DNA of 60,632 nt from Chitinophagales bacterium (lineage in GTDB: Bacteria > Bacteroidota > Bacteroidia > Chitinophagales > CAIOSU01). How positions within the stretch are numbered: position 1 is the first letter of the stretch; every line of letters starts with the position of its first letter. Under the pieces are notes generated by a model that was not told where the DNA came from, did not search any database, and saw nothing but the letters and a program-made list of their open reading frames with translations. The stretch spans positions 1-60,632 of the forward strand of contig JAGYJT010000019.1 of assembly GCA_018401955.1 (NCBI GenBank). Direction: 5' to 3'. Made by a program: the position numbers and the translations under genes. Positions 27,901 through 35,702 of the stretch are shown here, in pieces.

Positions 27901-30553
27901 AAACCCGGCAGGTGCATCTATGTTGGTATTTGCTACCAATAAGGATAAGTACCAAGTAGGCGATGAGGTAGAGGTTAATTTCCCATCAAGCGGGGTAGGC
28001 CGTGCCTTGGTAAGCATTGAGTCTGGCAGTAAAGTAATTGAAACGTATTGGGTTGAAGCGGGTAAAGGCGAAACTAAATTCAAGTTTAAAGCTACCCCGG
28101 GCATGGCACCGAATGTTTACGTGCACATAACGCTTATTCAGCCACACTCGCATACCGCCAACGATTTGCCTATTAGGATGTACGGCGTAATTCCATTGTT
28201 TGTAGAAGACCCCAGTACCCGCATTAAGCCAGTAGTAGAAATGCCAAAAGTGCTAGAGCCGGAAACGGAATTTACCCTGAAAGTTAAAGAAGAAAAAGGC
28301 CAAAAAATGACCTACACCATTGCAGTGGTTGATGAAGGGTTGTTGGACCTCACCCGTTTTAAAACTCCCGACCCTTGGCCCATATTCTATGCCCGTGAAG
28401 CATTGGGTGTAAAAACCTGGGATATATACGACCATGTGATTGGTGCTTTTGGTGGCAAATTAAATACGCTGCTGAGCCTTGGTGGTGATGGAGATATAAG
28501 CAAAAAGGGCAGCAACACAGCTCAGCGCTTTAAGCCGATGGTGCGCTTTTTAGGTCCATTTGAATTGAAACCGGGTGAGACCGCAAGCCATAAAATAGCG
28601 GTGCCTAACTACATCGGTTCGGTGCGTACTATGGTAGTGGCTTCGCAAAATGGTGCTTATGGAAGTACCGATGTAACTACACCTGTGCGCAAACCACTGA
28701 TGGTGTTGGCCACATTGCCACGTGTTGTTGGCCCTGGCGAAAAGGTGAAACTGCCCGTTACGGTATTTGCCATGGAGAAAGATGTAAAAACCGTGAAGGT
28801 TGAAGTAAAACCAAACGAACTATTGAAACTGACCGAGTCGGGCACCAAAACAATCACTTTTGATGCCATTGGCGACCAAATAGTGGACTTTGATATTGAC
28901 ATAGCTGAAAAACTAGGCATTGGCAGGGTGCAGGTAATCGTAACTAGTGGCAAGCACAAAGCTACTTATGAGATTGAGCTGAATGTGCGCAACCCAAATC
29001 CGCCAGTTACAACGTTTAAGGATATTGCGCTGGAACCGGGCCAAACTTGGGATACCGACTATGCCCCAATAGGTATGATAGGCACCAATAAGGGCACCTT
29101 GGAGCTATCGGGTATGCCGCCAATTGATTTGGCGGGTAGGTTGAAGTACCTCATTATGTATCCGCACGGTTGCATTGAGCAAACCACTTCTTCGGCTTTC
29201 CCTCAGTTGTTTTTGGCAGATTTGATTACACTTACCGAGCAACAGAAGTTTGAGGTATCAGATAATATTCGCACGGCACTTAATCGTTTGCGCTCGTTCC
29301 AGATGCATGATGGTGGGTTTAGTTACTGGCCAGGTGGCAGTTACTCAAGCGATTGGGCAACTACCTATGCAGGGCACTTTATACTAGAAGCTGAAGCGAA
29401 GGGCTACACGGCGCCTATTGGCTTAAAGGATAACTGGATATCATATCAAGCTAACAAAGCCCGTAACTGGACAGGGCATAAAAGTTCATCAGGCTACTGG
29501 AACGAAACGGACTTTACCCAAGCTTATCGCTTATATACTTTAGCATTGGCCAAGAAACCAGAAATGGGCGCGATGAACCGCCTACGAGAAAGGCCCGATA
29601 TTAGTGTAAGTGCTCGCTGGCGTTTGGCTGCGGCTTATGTATTGGCTGGTCAGCCCGAGGCGGCTAAGCAATTGGTTAGCGCTGGCAATATCTCTCCAGA
29701 AAAGCATAACCGCAATTGGTACTATTATAACTATGGCTCCGTAGAGCGAGACGAAGCCATGATATTGGAAACAGCAGTGTTACTCGGCGATAATACTAGA
29801 GGGTTTAAGCTACTGCAAAACCTATCCAAATCATTAAATGGTAAGCAATGGATGAGCACCCAAACCACGGCTTATTGCCTTATTGCGGTAAGCAAATATG
29901 CCGGCAAATATGCCAAGCAGGGTGGGTTTACCTATAGCTACAGCATAAACGGAGCAGCCCCTAAAAAGGTAACGGATAACAAACCATTGGCGCAATACAA
30001 CATTGCCATCAAAAACAAGGATAATGGCAAAGTAAAAGTGGTAAATGAAGGTGATGCCATTCTTTATGCACGGGTTGTTTTAGAAGGCACGCCACTTACA
30101 GGTCAAGAAAAATCGTTTGAGAACAACATTGTAATGAAGGTTACCTATAAAACCTTGGATGGTAAAACTATTGACCCAACCAGATTGGAACAGGGAACTG
30201 ATTTTATGGCAGAGGTTACCATTCGCAACCCCGACCCTGTGCAGATGTATAAGGATATGGCCTTGTCGCAGATATTCCCTTCTGGCTGGGAGATACATAA
30301 TACCCGTATGGATGGCTTTGACAATGTACATACGGCTGATAAGCCCGACTACGAAGACATCCGTGATGATAGGGTTTATAGCTACTTCAACATTTGGCCA
30401 CAGAAAGAAGTAACCTTCAGGGTGCTGCTTAATGCGGCTTATCAAGGTGAGTATTACCTATCAGGTCCATATTGCGAAGCGATGTACGATAACTCCGTAA
30501 GCAGCAGTAAGGCAGGCAAGTGGGTTAAGGTGGTGAAGGCGGGAACCTTGTAG
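24929..30553 (+). CDS. Alpha-2-macroglobulin family lipoprotein (thioester type)
   Basis: An 1874-residue alpha-2-macroglobulin. The lipobox FASC gives a lipidated Cys24 followed by KEKD, close to the charged surface-export signal of Bacteroidota lipoproteins. MG domains fill the first half, with the landmark GYIYGERGVWRPGDSIYV. The thioester motif GCIEQ (Cys1415, in YPHGCIEQTTSS) is intact, and the thioester domain follows with FSYWPGG and similar repeats. The family traps attacking proteases and is usually coupled to PbpC, which is absent here. A tract of about 45 residues rich in Tyr and Asp (about 471-515) interrupts the MG region. A TAACTTTA box lies a few bases before the ATG, so the message may have almost no leader. 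Strong terminator downstream. Confidence 0.95.
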   Translation: MTHYYATTRWLGIAMLVMLIFASCKEKDTAPPKIDSAFSEYISAFTAGVVSRDASVRILLAEDYEGEKKIGEPIKETLFSFDPPIKGTATWIDNRTIDFKPEELLPYGTIYRTEFYLSKLKSVPSNLETFNFQFQTLVLNFDVAMGKVRSIDPKQMNWMTLTGQVNTSDVVPNAKVEEMVEATQQGTKLRLTWNHDANGRLHIFTVDSISRGEEESTVLLNWTGMPIDIDDKGTEQLRIPSLKDFSLMHFFVVQQPEQYISLQFSDPLHETQEFKGLIKLGNSSNLKFTQDANELRVYPKSRQYGTKDLVVYQGLKNILGYKLQEEVNLSVSFEEIKPELRISLGNGVILPNSDGLYFPFEAVNLKAVDVTIIRIFENNVGQYLQVNELGGNRELKRVGRPVLRKTVRLDDKGKDLGRWNSFSLDMNTLFKSEPGAIYQVQLGFRRPHSLYTCPGDTAANAGLQDFDNSWEESAEDDDYWDVAERYYYDYDYYYDDYENDYYYGNDYDYRERENPCNPAYYGSRRTAQRFVLASDLGIIAKSDANREFNIAVTNLVSTNPMAGVTVELYNYQNQLLGSTQTNAEGLAKIKPNGKPFLLIAKSGSQRGYLRLDDGASLSLSKFDVSGEVVQKGVKGYIYGERGVWRPGDSIYVTFILEDKNNALPKDHPVTFELMDPQGQLIQRNVRNSGLNGVYDFRTSTDAEAPTGNWTARVKVGGSVFTKTLKIETVKPNRLKILIDFGKEALSVMDKNMEGSLKVTWLHGAVARNLRANIKVTLSQINTTFEKYKDYEFDDPSRTFSSDEQTMFEGKVDENGEATITANFDATGTAPGKLRANFVSRIFEESGDFSIDRFGVDYAPYESFVGVKVPEGSKWRHILYTDTTNKVDVVSVDANGKAINRDSLEVSLYKLDWRWWWESGGSISRYSSSTTTDRKDFKYIKTSNGKGSYSFKVRNGDWGRYLLKVCDPVSGHCTGKVMYVDWPGWASRSPSQNPAGASMLVFATNKDKYQVGDEVEVNFPSSGVGRALVSIESGSKVIETYWVEAGKGETKFKFKATPGMAPNVYVHITLIQPHSHTANDLPIRMYGVIPLFVEDPSTRIKPVVEMPKVLEPETEFTLKVKEEKGQKMTYTIAVVDEGLLDLTRFKTPDPWPIFYAREALGVKTWDIYDHVIGAFGGKLNTLLSLGGDGDISKKGSNTAQRFKPMVRFLGPFELKPGETASHKIAVPNYIGSVRTMVVASQNGAYGSTDVTTPVRKPLMVLATLPRVVGPGEKVKLPVTVFAMEKDVKTVKVEVKPNELLKLTESGTKTITFDAIGDQIVDFDIDIAEKLGIGRVQVIVTSGKHKATYEIELNVRNPNPPVTTFKDIALEPGQTWDTDYAPIGMIGTNKGTLELSGMPPIDLAGRLKYLIMYPHGCIEQTTSSAFPQLFLADLITLTEQQKFEVSDNIRTALNRLRSFQMHDGGFSYWPGGSYSSDWATTYAGHFILEAEAKGYTAPIGLKDNWISYQANKARNWTGHKSSSGYWNETDFTQAYRLYTLALAKKPEMGAMNRLRERPDISVSARWRLAAAYVLAGQPEAAKQLVSAGNISPEKHNRNWYYYNYGSVERDEAMILETAVLLGDNTRGFKLLQNLSKSLNGKQWMSTQTTAYCLIAVSKYAGKYAKQGGFTYSYSINGAAPKKVTDNKPLAQYNIAIKNKDNGKVKVVNEGDAILYARVVLEGTPLTGQEKSFENNIVMKVTYKTLDGKTIDPTRLEQGTDFMAEVTIRNPDPVQMYKDMALSQIFPSGWEIHNTRMDGFDNVHTADKPDYEDIRDDRVYSYFNIWPQKEVTFRVLLNAAYQGEYYLSGPYCEAMYDNSVSSSKAGKWVKVVKAGTL

Positions 30554-30582
30554 ATATGAAATGAGAAATTTGAAATGCGAGA

Positions 30583-30620
30583 TAAAACAAAGCCCTGGCA
30601 GATGCCGGGGCTTTTGTTTT
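30583..30620 (+). terminator. Intrinsic terminator of the alpha-2-macroglobulin gene
   Basis: A long GC-rich hairpin around GCCCTGGC and GCCGGGGC, with flanking AAAACAAA and TTTTGTTTT arms, lies 30 bp after the stop codon and ends in T-rich sequence. Confidence 0.85.
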
Positions 30621-30958
30621 GCAGTTGTCTCAAGACCTTTATATTTTTAGCTTGATAGCAATAAAAATATTCTCAACGTAATTACACACTGCTTCAAAAA
30701 GAACCATACCCTTCTGAGGAGCTATCTGGTGTTGTTTTGGATTTTCTATAGACGTGATGCTCTTTCGGAGTTGTACGCTTTATTGGGACAGATATAAGTA
30801 GCATGGTAGGTAAACCGGCGGTCTAGGCTCCTCCGGAGTCCAATAATCTAACTCTAGATAGTGAGTTTGGCGGATAGAAGACACCCTTTTGAATTAATAA
30901 TTATAACAATATAAAAATCCCTTGCAAATACCAAAGAAATGCACTTGAAAGGCTTATG

Positions 30959-31237
30959 AAATAACGATTCTTGGACGACAAAACTCTGGTTTCCCCGCAG
31001 GAGTCCAGTAGTCTGCGCTAAATTTAAAACTGAATTAAGATATTAGTAGAAACTACGCTGCAACCCGCGTAAAATAACAATTCCTGGACGACAAAACTAT
31101 GGTTTGCAGTTCTTAGCTTAGGTCGTTTTAACGAGGTTTCATAGCTGATGGTTGATAGGAAAACGACCTTGGTTAGTGCTAAAAGTGACGCTGGAACCCT
31201 CGTAAAATAACGATTCTTGGACGACAAAACTGTGGTT
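30959..31237. repeat. Three dispersed copies of a 33-bp box
   Basis: Copies at 30959-30991, 31072-31104 and 31205-31237 share the core GGACGACAAAACT and are nearly identical over 33 bp. Copies 2 and 3 match over about 50 bp (31055-31104 and 31188-31237). Spacing is 113 and 133 bp. No mobile-element ends were found. Confidence 0.75.
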
Positions 31238-31358
31238 GTTGTGTTGTTAGCTTATACATTGAAGCCACCGTCAATTCCAAATGGGTCCAACGTTGTACTG
31301 GTAGAGCTACGTCTGTCCGCCCGCAGGGGAGTTGCCAAACTGTACTAAATCCACCACC

Positions 31359-31383
31359 GTTGACACTTGTCAACAATTGTTGA
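31359..31383. promoter_or_regulatory. Overlapping dyads upstream of a lipoprotein gene
   Basis: GTTGAC-ACTT-GTCAAC (31359-31374) overlaps the perfect palindrome TCAACAATTGTTGA (31370-31383), about 115 bp before the next gene. It could be a regulator site; no direct support. Confidence 0.3.
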
Positions 31384-31496
31384 GGCACTGCCACACCAAA
31401 ATGGCTATATCAGCGGTTAAAGCAGGTTTTATGAGGTTTTGGGGCCAGTGGCATCTACTTTGCACTATTGGTTGTGTTCAATAAAACCCAAATGCC

Positions 31497-31778
31497 ATGA
31501 AAACTTTACTATCCATTTGCAGCGCCATTTTATTACTTGCTGCGTGCAGTACCTACGACAACACCGACGAAGTGCAAACCGAACCCATGGATGGCAAACG
31601 ACAAGTGGATGCCCAAGGTAACGTTATAGGCGGTGGTGTAAATATTGAAGAAGATGATACTACGGTGAGGGCAACAGATGGCCACCAGCTTACGGTAACG
31701 GATGTAAACACGGGCGATACCATCATTAAGCCGCTACCGGGCTTTGGTGAAGACACTACTGATTTTCCGGATGAGTAG
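31497..31778 (+). CDS. Small acidic lipoprotein, unknown family
   Basis: A 93-residue protein with a lipoprotein signal (lipobox LAAC, Cys17) followed by STYDNTDE, an acidic stretch that could act as a surface-export signal. The mature part is acidic and Thr/Gly rich (NVIGGGVNIEEDDTTVRATD) and has no recognised domain. The signal peptide and the start context (ATGAAAACTTTA) support a real gene. The function is unknown. Confidence 0.65.
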   Translation: MKTLLSICSAILLLAACSTYDNTDEVQTEPMDGKRQVDAQGNVIGGGVNIEEDDTTVRATDGHQLTVTDVNTGDTIIKPLPGFGEDTTDFPDE

Positions 31779-31860
31779 CGACTAGTTGGTAAGTGCTATC
31801 TTTTGGTATTGTTTTTGGTGCCGGTGTGGTTTTGTATATTGTAACTCAAATCCTCAATTT

Positions 31861-32217
31861 ATGAAAACCAACTTTTACCTTCAATTTATCCTTACCGTTA
31901 TCGCCATTAACCTTACGATGCTTAGTTTAAAGGAGTTTGATGTAATACCTACTGCCCATGCCGTAGAGCTGAATAATACCATGCCAGCCAACACCGCCAC
32001 CACGGACGTAAACATCGTTTCAGTAAACGGACAGAGCGTATTTGGCGGCAATTTGCCGATTACTATTAAGGACGTAGAAACCAATGACAAGCTAGCCGTG
32101 GAGGTCAAAGGGTGGGGTACATCAGACCTAGTAAGGGTGGATATAAAAGGGATAAACACTTACGACAAAATGCCCGTGGAGGTGAAGAATAACTATGTGT
32201 ATGTGAAGAATTACTAG
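31861..32217 (+). CDS. Small exported hypothetical protein
   Basis: The start is set at ATG 31861 (118 residues) because MKTNFYLQFILTVIAINLTM is a signal or anchor segment; an open frame continues upstream to 31786 without one. The C-terminal half has short beta-like repeats (LPITIKDVETNDKLAVEVKG, DKMPVEVKNNYVYVKNY). No family is recognised. Its stop lies within CTAG, shared with the convergent gene's stop. Confidence 0.55.
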   Translation: MKTNFYLQFILTVIAINLTMLSLKEFDVIPTAHAVELNNTMPANTATTDVNIVSVNGQSVFGGNLPITIKDVETNDKLAVEVKGWGTSDLVRVDIKGINTYDKMPVEVKNNYVYVKNY

Positions 32218-32831
32218 TTAGTCTTTTCCAAGCTTTTTATTGTAGCATTGGATAGCATAGCTTTAAGCATTTTGGGGTTCTTTTTGTTTGACTTTATCTT
32301 CCCGAGGTTTTGGCTCACATACTCTATCAAGAAAGGGCTGGTGCTGGGTTGGTGATTGAGCTTTTTCTGTTTGTAATTACCCCAAAATGCTAATAGTGGC
32401 ATGTACAAACCCCCAGGCAGGGCCCACCAGCCGCAAAAGAGGGTGAACAGGTTGCCTTTTGAATGATATAAATCGAGGCAATCTGGGCATGCTATACGAA
32501 GTTCTTGAGTCCAATCAGACCATACAATTATTGATAAAACGGAGTTGACTATATTTGCGTTTAGTTTTTTGTCATCCAGTCCGCAACGAGGGCAAGGTAA
32601 CTGCCTCACAAAATTGCAAAGGTTCTCAAGTGCACCCTCATTTCCATAGTTTAGTTGTAGCAACACTCCATCAATTACCTCTTGTGGTAAATTTCTAAGT
32701 GTAAGCTCGCCCAATAAAGCTATCAGGGCATCCTTGCGAAGGCTGCTGGCTTCTTTAGTTGCCAGTTTAATCAAAGCCTCATCCGAAAACTTACTGTAGG
32801 TGTTTTTCAGTTCTTCTAATGTCGGCTCCAT
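32214..32831 (-). CDS. Hypothetical zinc-ribbon-like membrane protein
   Basis: A 205-residue protein. An alpha-helical N-terminal part (TYSKFSDEALIKLATKEA) precedes two CxxC pairs, CPRCG and CPDC, about 40 residues apart, which could bind zinc. A hydrophobic segment follows (NLFTLFCGWWALPGGLYMPLLAFWG, quoted here as starting NLFTLFCGWW). It lies 26 bp after fabI in the same direction, so it may be co-transcribed. No known family is recognised. Confidence 0.6.
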   Translation of the reverse strand: MEPTLEELKNTYSKFSDEALIKLATKEASSLRKDALIALLGELTLRNLPQEVIDGVLLQLNYGNEGALENLCNFVRQLPCPRCGLDDKKLNANIVNSVLSIIVWSDWTQELRIACPDCLDLYHSKGNLFTLFCGWWALPGGLYMPLLAFWGNYKQKKLNHQPSTSPFLIEYVSQNLGKIKSNKKNPKMLKAMLSNATIKSLEKTN

Positions 32832-32857
32832 AGTTCAATGGTTAATTAGTCATTCCC

Positions 32858-33670
32858 TTAATCAACTTGCAGCCCATCCATCAACTTTTGGCTAACGCCG
32901 GTGGTGCTGAAACCACCATCGTGGTATAAGTTCTGCATCGTTACCATGCGGGTAAGGTCGCTAAACATGGCCACTACAAAGTTGGCACAGTCTTCGGCAC
33001 TGGCATTTCCCAGTGGCGATACTTTATCGGCATAGGTAAAGAAACCATCAAAGCCCTTAACACCTGAGCCGGCCGTGGTCATGGTCGGCGATTGCGAGAT
33101 GGTATTGATACGTACTTTTTTCTCGAAACCGTAATGGTAGCCAAAGCTGCGGGCTATACTCTCTAGCAATGCCTTGGCATCGGCCATATCATTATACCCC
33201 GGGAAGGCCCTTTGGGCAGCAATATAGGTAAGCGCCACTACTGATGCCCATTCGTTTAGCGCATCGTTTTTGTGGCAAACCTGCAATACCTTATGGAAAG
33301 ACCCTGCGGATATATCCAAAGTCTTTTGGTAAAAATCGTAGTTGATTTCTTGGTATTCCTTGCCCTTACGCACATTCAAAGACATACCTATGGAGTGCAG
33401 TACAAAGTCTAGCTTGCCACCCAATATCTCCATGCTTTGGATTATGAGGTTTTGCAAATCTTCCATGCTGGTAGCATCGGCAGCAATTACTTGGCTACCG
33501 GTAATTTCTGCCAGTTCGTTTATCTTACCAAAGCGCAGTGCAACTGGTGCGTTGCTCAGCACAAAAGTTGCACCTTCTTCGTGGGCCTTAAGGGCCACTT
33601 TCCAAGCAATGGAGTTCTCATCTAAAGCACCGAAAATAATACCGCGCTTTCCTTTAAGTAGGTTGTACAT
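32858..33670 (-). CDS. fabI: Enoyl-ACP reductase FabI
   Basis: NADH-dependent enoyl-[acyl-carrier-protein] reductase, the last step of each fatty-acid elongation cycle, 270 residues. It shows the nucleotide motif GIIFGALDENSIAW, LDFVLHSIGM, the catalytic Tyr-x6-Lys in YNDMADAK and the C-terminal YHDGGFSTTGVS. The length is right for FabI. The ATG at 33670 gives the normal N-terminus MYNLLKGKRG. Confidence 0.95.
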   Translation of the reverse strand: MYNLLKGKRGIIFGALDENSIAWKVALKAHEEGATFVLSNAPVALRFGKINELAEITGSQVIAADATSMEDLQNLIIQSMEILGGKLDFVLHSIGMSLNVRKGKEYQEINYDFYQKTLDISAGSFHKVLQVCHKNDALNEWASVVALTYIAAQRAFPGYNDMADAKALLESIARSFGYHYGFEKKVRINTISQSPTMTTAGSGVKGFDGFFTYADKVSPLGNASAEDCANFVVAMFSDLTRMVTMQNLYHDGGFSTTGVSQKLMDGLQVD

Positions 33671-33850
33671 TGGTTGTTCGTTATTGGTGTACTAGTTAAT
33701 TGGTTATTGGGTTACGGCGTTTAATCAGTTGGCGCGCTAGCTGTATATTACCACATCTAGTGCATTAAGCAATACAAAGAAGGCAAAGTTTTTTCAGAAG
33801 TATATAACATCCAAACGAATAACTGATAACCAATAAACCAATAACCGGCA

Positions 33851-34564
33851 TCAGCCCTTTAGCCATAAAAAATCTGGAATGACCTTGAACAGTTGAGCGA
33901 TAATCCACCAGCGGCGGGTAATATATGCCACGCGTTTTTTGTTTTTAATGGCAGTGTATATTTGGTTGGCTGCTTTTTCGGGCGGGGCCACCCAAAACAT
34001 GCCTTTGTTTTCTTGGGTCATGGGGGTAGCCACAAAACCTGGGCGAATATCGGTAACGGTAATATTTTGTTTCTTTCTATTACTGCGCTGCTGCAAGCCT
34101 TCCATATAGCTACTTATATAAGCCTTGCTCGCCGAATAAACAGTAGCAATGTGCGTACCTCTAATGGATGCTATGGAAGATATGCCCGCAATTTGCCCAC
34201 CACCATTGGCGGCATAATACTTTACAGCCCAGTTGCCTAAGGCAGTAAAGCCGGCAATGTTTACCATAATAATTTGTTGCTCCAGTTGCCAAGATGGTTT
34301 CGAGTCACCAATACCTGCATTAAGCACCAGTATATCCATGCCGCCCATATCTTCAACCAAATCGGCCAGTATGTTTCTGGATGCCTCGGCATCAGCTACA
34401 TCCATTTTGCGGATAAACGACTTGTTTGGCAGCTCTTTCTGAAGTGCTTCTAGTACTTCAAGCCTTCTGGCAGTTAGCCCTACCTCATAACCTTTTTGCG
34501 AATATACCTTAGCCAGATAATAGCCAATACCTGACGAAGCACCTACAATAATTACCTTCTTCAT
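33851..34564 (-). CDS. Short-chain dehydrogenase/reductase (copy 1)
   Basis: An NAD(P)-dependent SDR of 237 residues. The start is set at MKKVIIVGASSGIGYYLAK, where the Rossmann fold begins; 12 more codons are open upstream. The catalytic Tyr-x3-Lys is in VYSASKAYISSYMEGLQ, with the Ser in AGISSIASIRG and NAG in LVLNAGIGDS. It is a close paralogue of the next gene, same length and layout. The substrate is unknown; adjacency to fabI suggests lipid metabolism, but this is inference. Confidence 0.88.
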   Translation of the reverse strand: MKKVIIVGASSGIGYYLAKVYSQKGYEVGLTARRLEVLEALQKELPNKSFIRKMDVADAEASRNILADLVEDMGGMDILVLNAGIGDSKPSWQLEQQIIMVNIAGFTALGNWAVKYYAANGGGQIAGISSIASIRGTHIATVYSASKAYISSYMEGLQQRSNRKKQNITVTDIRPGFVATPMTQENKGMFWVAPPEKAANQIYTAIKNKKRVAYITRRWWIIAQLFKVIPDFLWLKG

Positions 34565-34651
34565 TGCAGAAAAATACAAATTATTAAGCCAAATAAACAA
34601 TAAATGGGTGGAGTAAAACGAAACCGTGGTAAGCTTTGCTAATCGTGGGTT

Positions 34652-35365
34652 TTAAGTTTTGAGCCAAATAAAATCGGGGATGTTTTTTACCACCTTTGCT
34701 ACCAGCCACCACCGTTTGGTAACATAAGCAATGCGTTTTTTGGCTTCTATAGCTCTGTATATCTGCAATGCAGCCTTTTGTGCAGAGGCCACCCAAAACA
34801 TATGGGTGTTACCTTGCACCATAGGGGTAGCCACAAACCCTGGCCTAATAGCCGTAACCACCACATTGTTTTTTTTGAAACTGCTAATGTGCTGCAGGCC
34901 CTCAAGATAACTGTTAATATAAGCTTTGCTGGCTGAGTACACGGTTCCAATACGCCTGCCCCTAAGAGAGGCTACCGAAGAGATGCCAGCAATTTGTCCG
35001 CCGCCTTGCTCATCAAAGTACTGGTAAGCCCAATTGGCAAGGGCGGTAAAGCCTGATATATTTACATCTATGATTTCCAATTCAACTTCCCAACTGGGTA
35101 GGGGAGGTCCTTTGCCCGCACTAATTACAAGTGTATCCATACCGCCCATTTCGGCAACCAACTCGGCTAATAAGGTGCGCGCCTGGGTTGGTTGGGTTAC
35201 ATCAAGCACTTTTAGGTAGCTTTTGTTGGGCAACTCGGCTTGCAGTTGCTGTAGCAAGTCTATTTCGGGTGCAGCCAAGCCAACCGTCATGCCATTATTC
35301 GAGTATATTTTCGCTAGCTCATAACCTATGCCTGAAGAGGCACCTACGATAACTACCTTTTTCAT
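34652..35365 (-). CDS. Short-chain dehydrogenase/reductase (copy 2)
   Basis: A 237-residue SDR starting MKKVVIVGASSGIGYELAK, with the catalytic VYSASKAYINSYLEGLQ and ISSVASLRG. The copy 1 NAG motif is SAG here (LVISAGKG). It is transcribed just upstream of copy 1 with an 87-bp gap. The short 5' sequence GCAGAAAAATACAAA before the start is also shared by both copies, which supports a tandem duplication that included the leader. Confidence 0.88.
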   Translation of the reverse strand: MKKVVIVGASSGIGYELAKIYSNNGMTVGLAAPEIDLLQQLQAELPNKSYLKVLDVTQPTQARTLLAELVAEMGGMDTLVISAGKGPPLPSWEVELEIIDVNISGFTALANWAYQYFDEQGGGQIAGISSVASLRGRRIGTVYSASKAYINSYLEGLQHISSFKKNNVVVTAIRPGFVATPMVQGNTHMFWVASAQKAALQIYRAIEAKKRIAYVTKRWWLVAKVVKNIPDFIWLKT

Positions 35366-35463
35366 AGCAGAAAAATACAAAATAGATTGCGAAGTATGTA
35401 GCAGTAGGTAAATTACAGAGAGTAAAAAGTGAAAATAGATGCAATTTATTTTAAAGGTCTGTG

Positions 35464-35479
35464 TTACAAACGTTTGTAA
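35464..35479. promoter_or_regulatory. Perfect 16-bp palindrome, possible operator
   Basis: TTACAAACGTTTGTAA is an exact palindrome, about 100 bp upstream of the SDR pair and 224 bp upstream of the large adhesin gene, in the 337-bp divergent region. It has the size and symmetry of a dimeric repressor site. No cognate regulator is adjacent. Confidence 0.4.
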
Positions 35480-35497
35480 GTTAAATTATCAAAATAA

Positions 35498-35632
35498 ATG
35501 AGTGATAACGAAAAAAAGATTGACAAACTTGAAAGTAGCAATTACATTACCCGACGGTTAATTGTAAAAAAAAGTAAGATGTTGGGTTGCGATGTAATTT
35601 TATTCATTGTACCTTCAACGTCCATCTTTTGA
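35498..35632 (+). CDS. Possible 44-residue small protein
   Basis: A short frame starting ATG after AT-rich sequence encodes a Lys-rich N-terminus (MSDNEKKIDKLESSNY) and a hydrophobic end (DVILFIVPSTSIF). It has no visible ribosome site or family. It fills part of the otherwise empty 337-bp divergent region. Could be chance. Confidence 0.2.
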   Translation: MSDNEKKIDKLESSNYITRRLIVKKSKMLGCDVILFIVPSTSIF

Positions 35633-35702
35633 CCGAAGATGCGTTTAAATTGACCTGAAAAATATTTTAAAGCAAACTCAATAACTAATAAACCAAACTC
35701 AA

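Larger units (their letters stand above)
30621..31496. other. Gene-poor region with decayed coding relics
   Basis: No credible intact gene is seen. On the minus strand short readable pieces recur: one reads DYWTPAGKPEFCRPRIVIS before a stop (about 31025-30950), another gives QPQFCRPRIVILRGFQ (about 31240-31190), a third has frameshifted FCRPGIVILRGLQ (about 31110-31060), and a more distant one reads DYWTPEEPRPP (about 30855-30815). They look like degenerate copies of one protein C-terminus. The source protein is not recognised. Confidence 0.45.

Noticed and set aside
31179-31394. 71-residue minus-strand frame in the gene desert
   Set aside because: It contains the FCRPRIVI relic but its first half is unlike a protein domain and the other copies are frameshifted; treated as a relic, not a gene.
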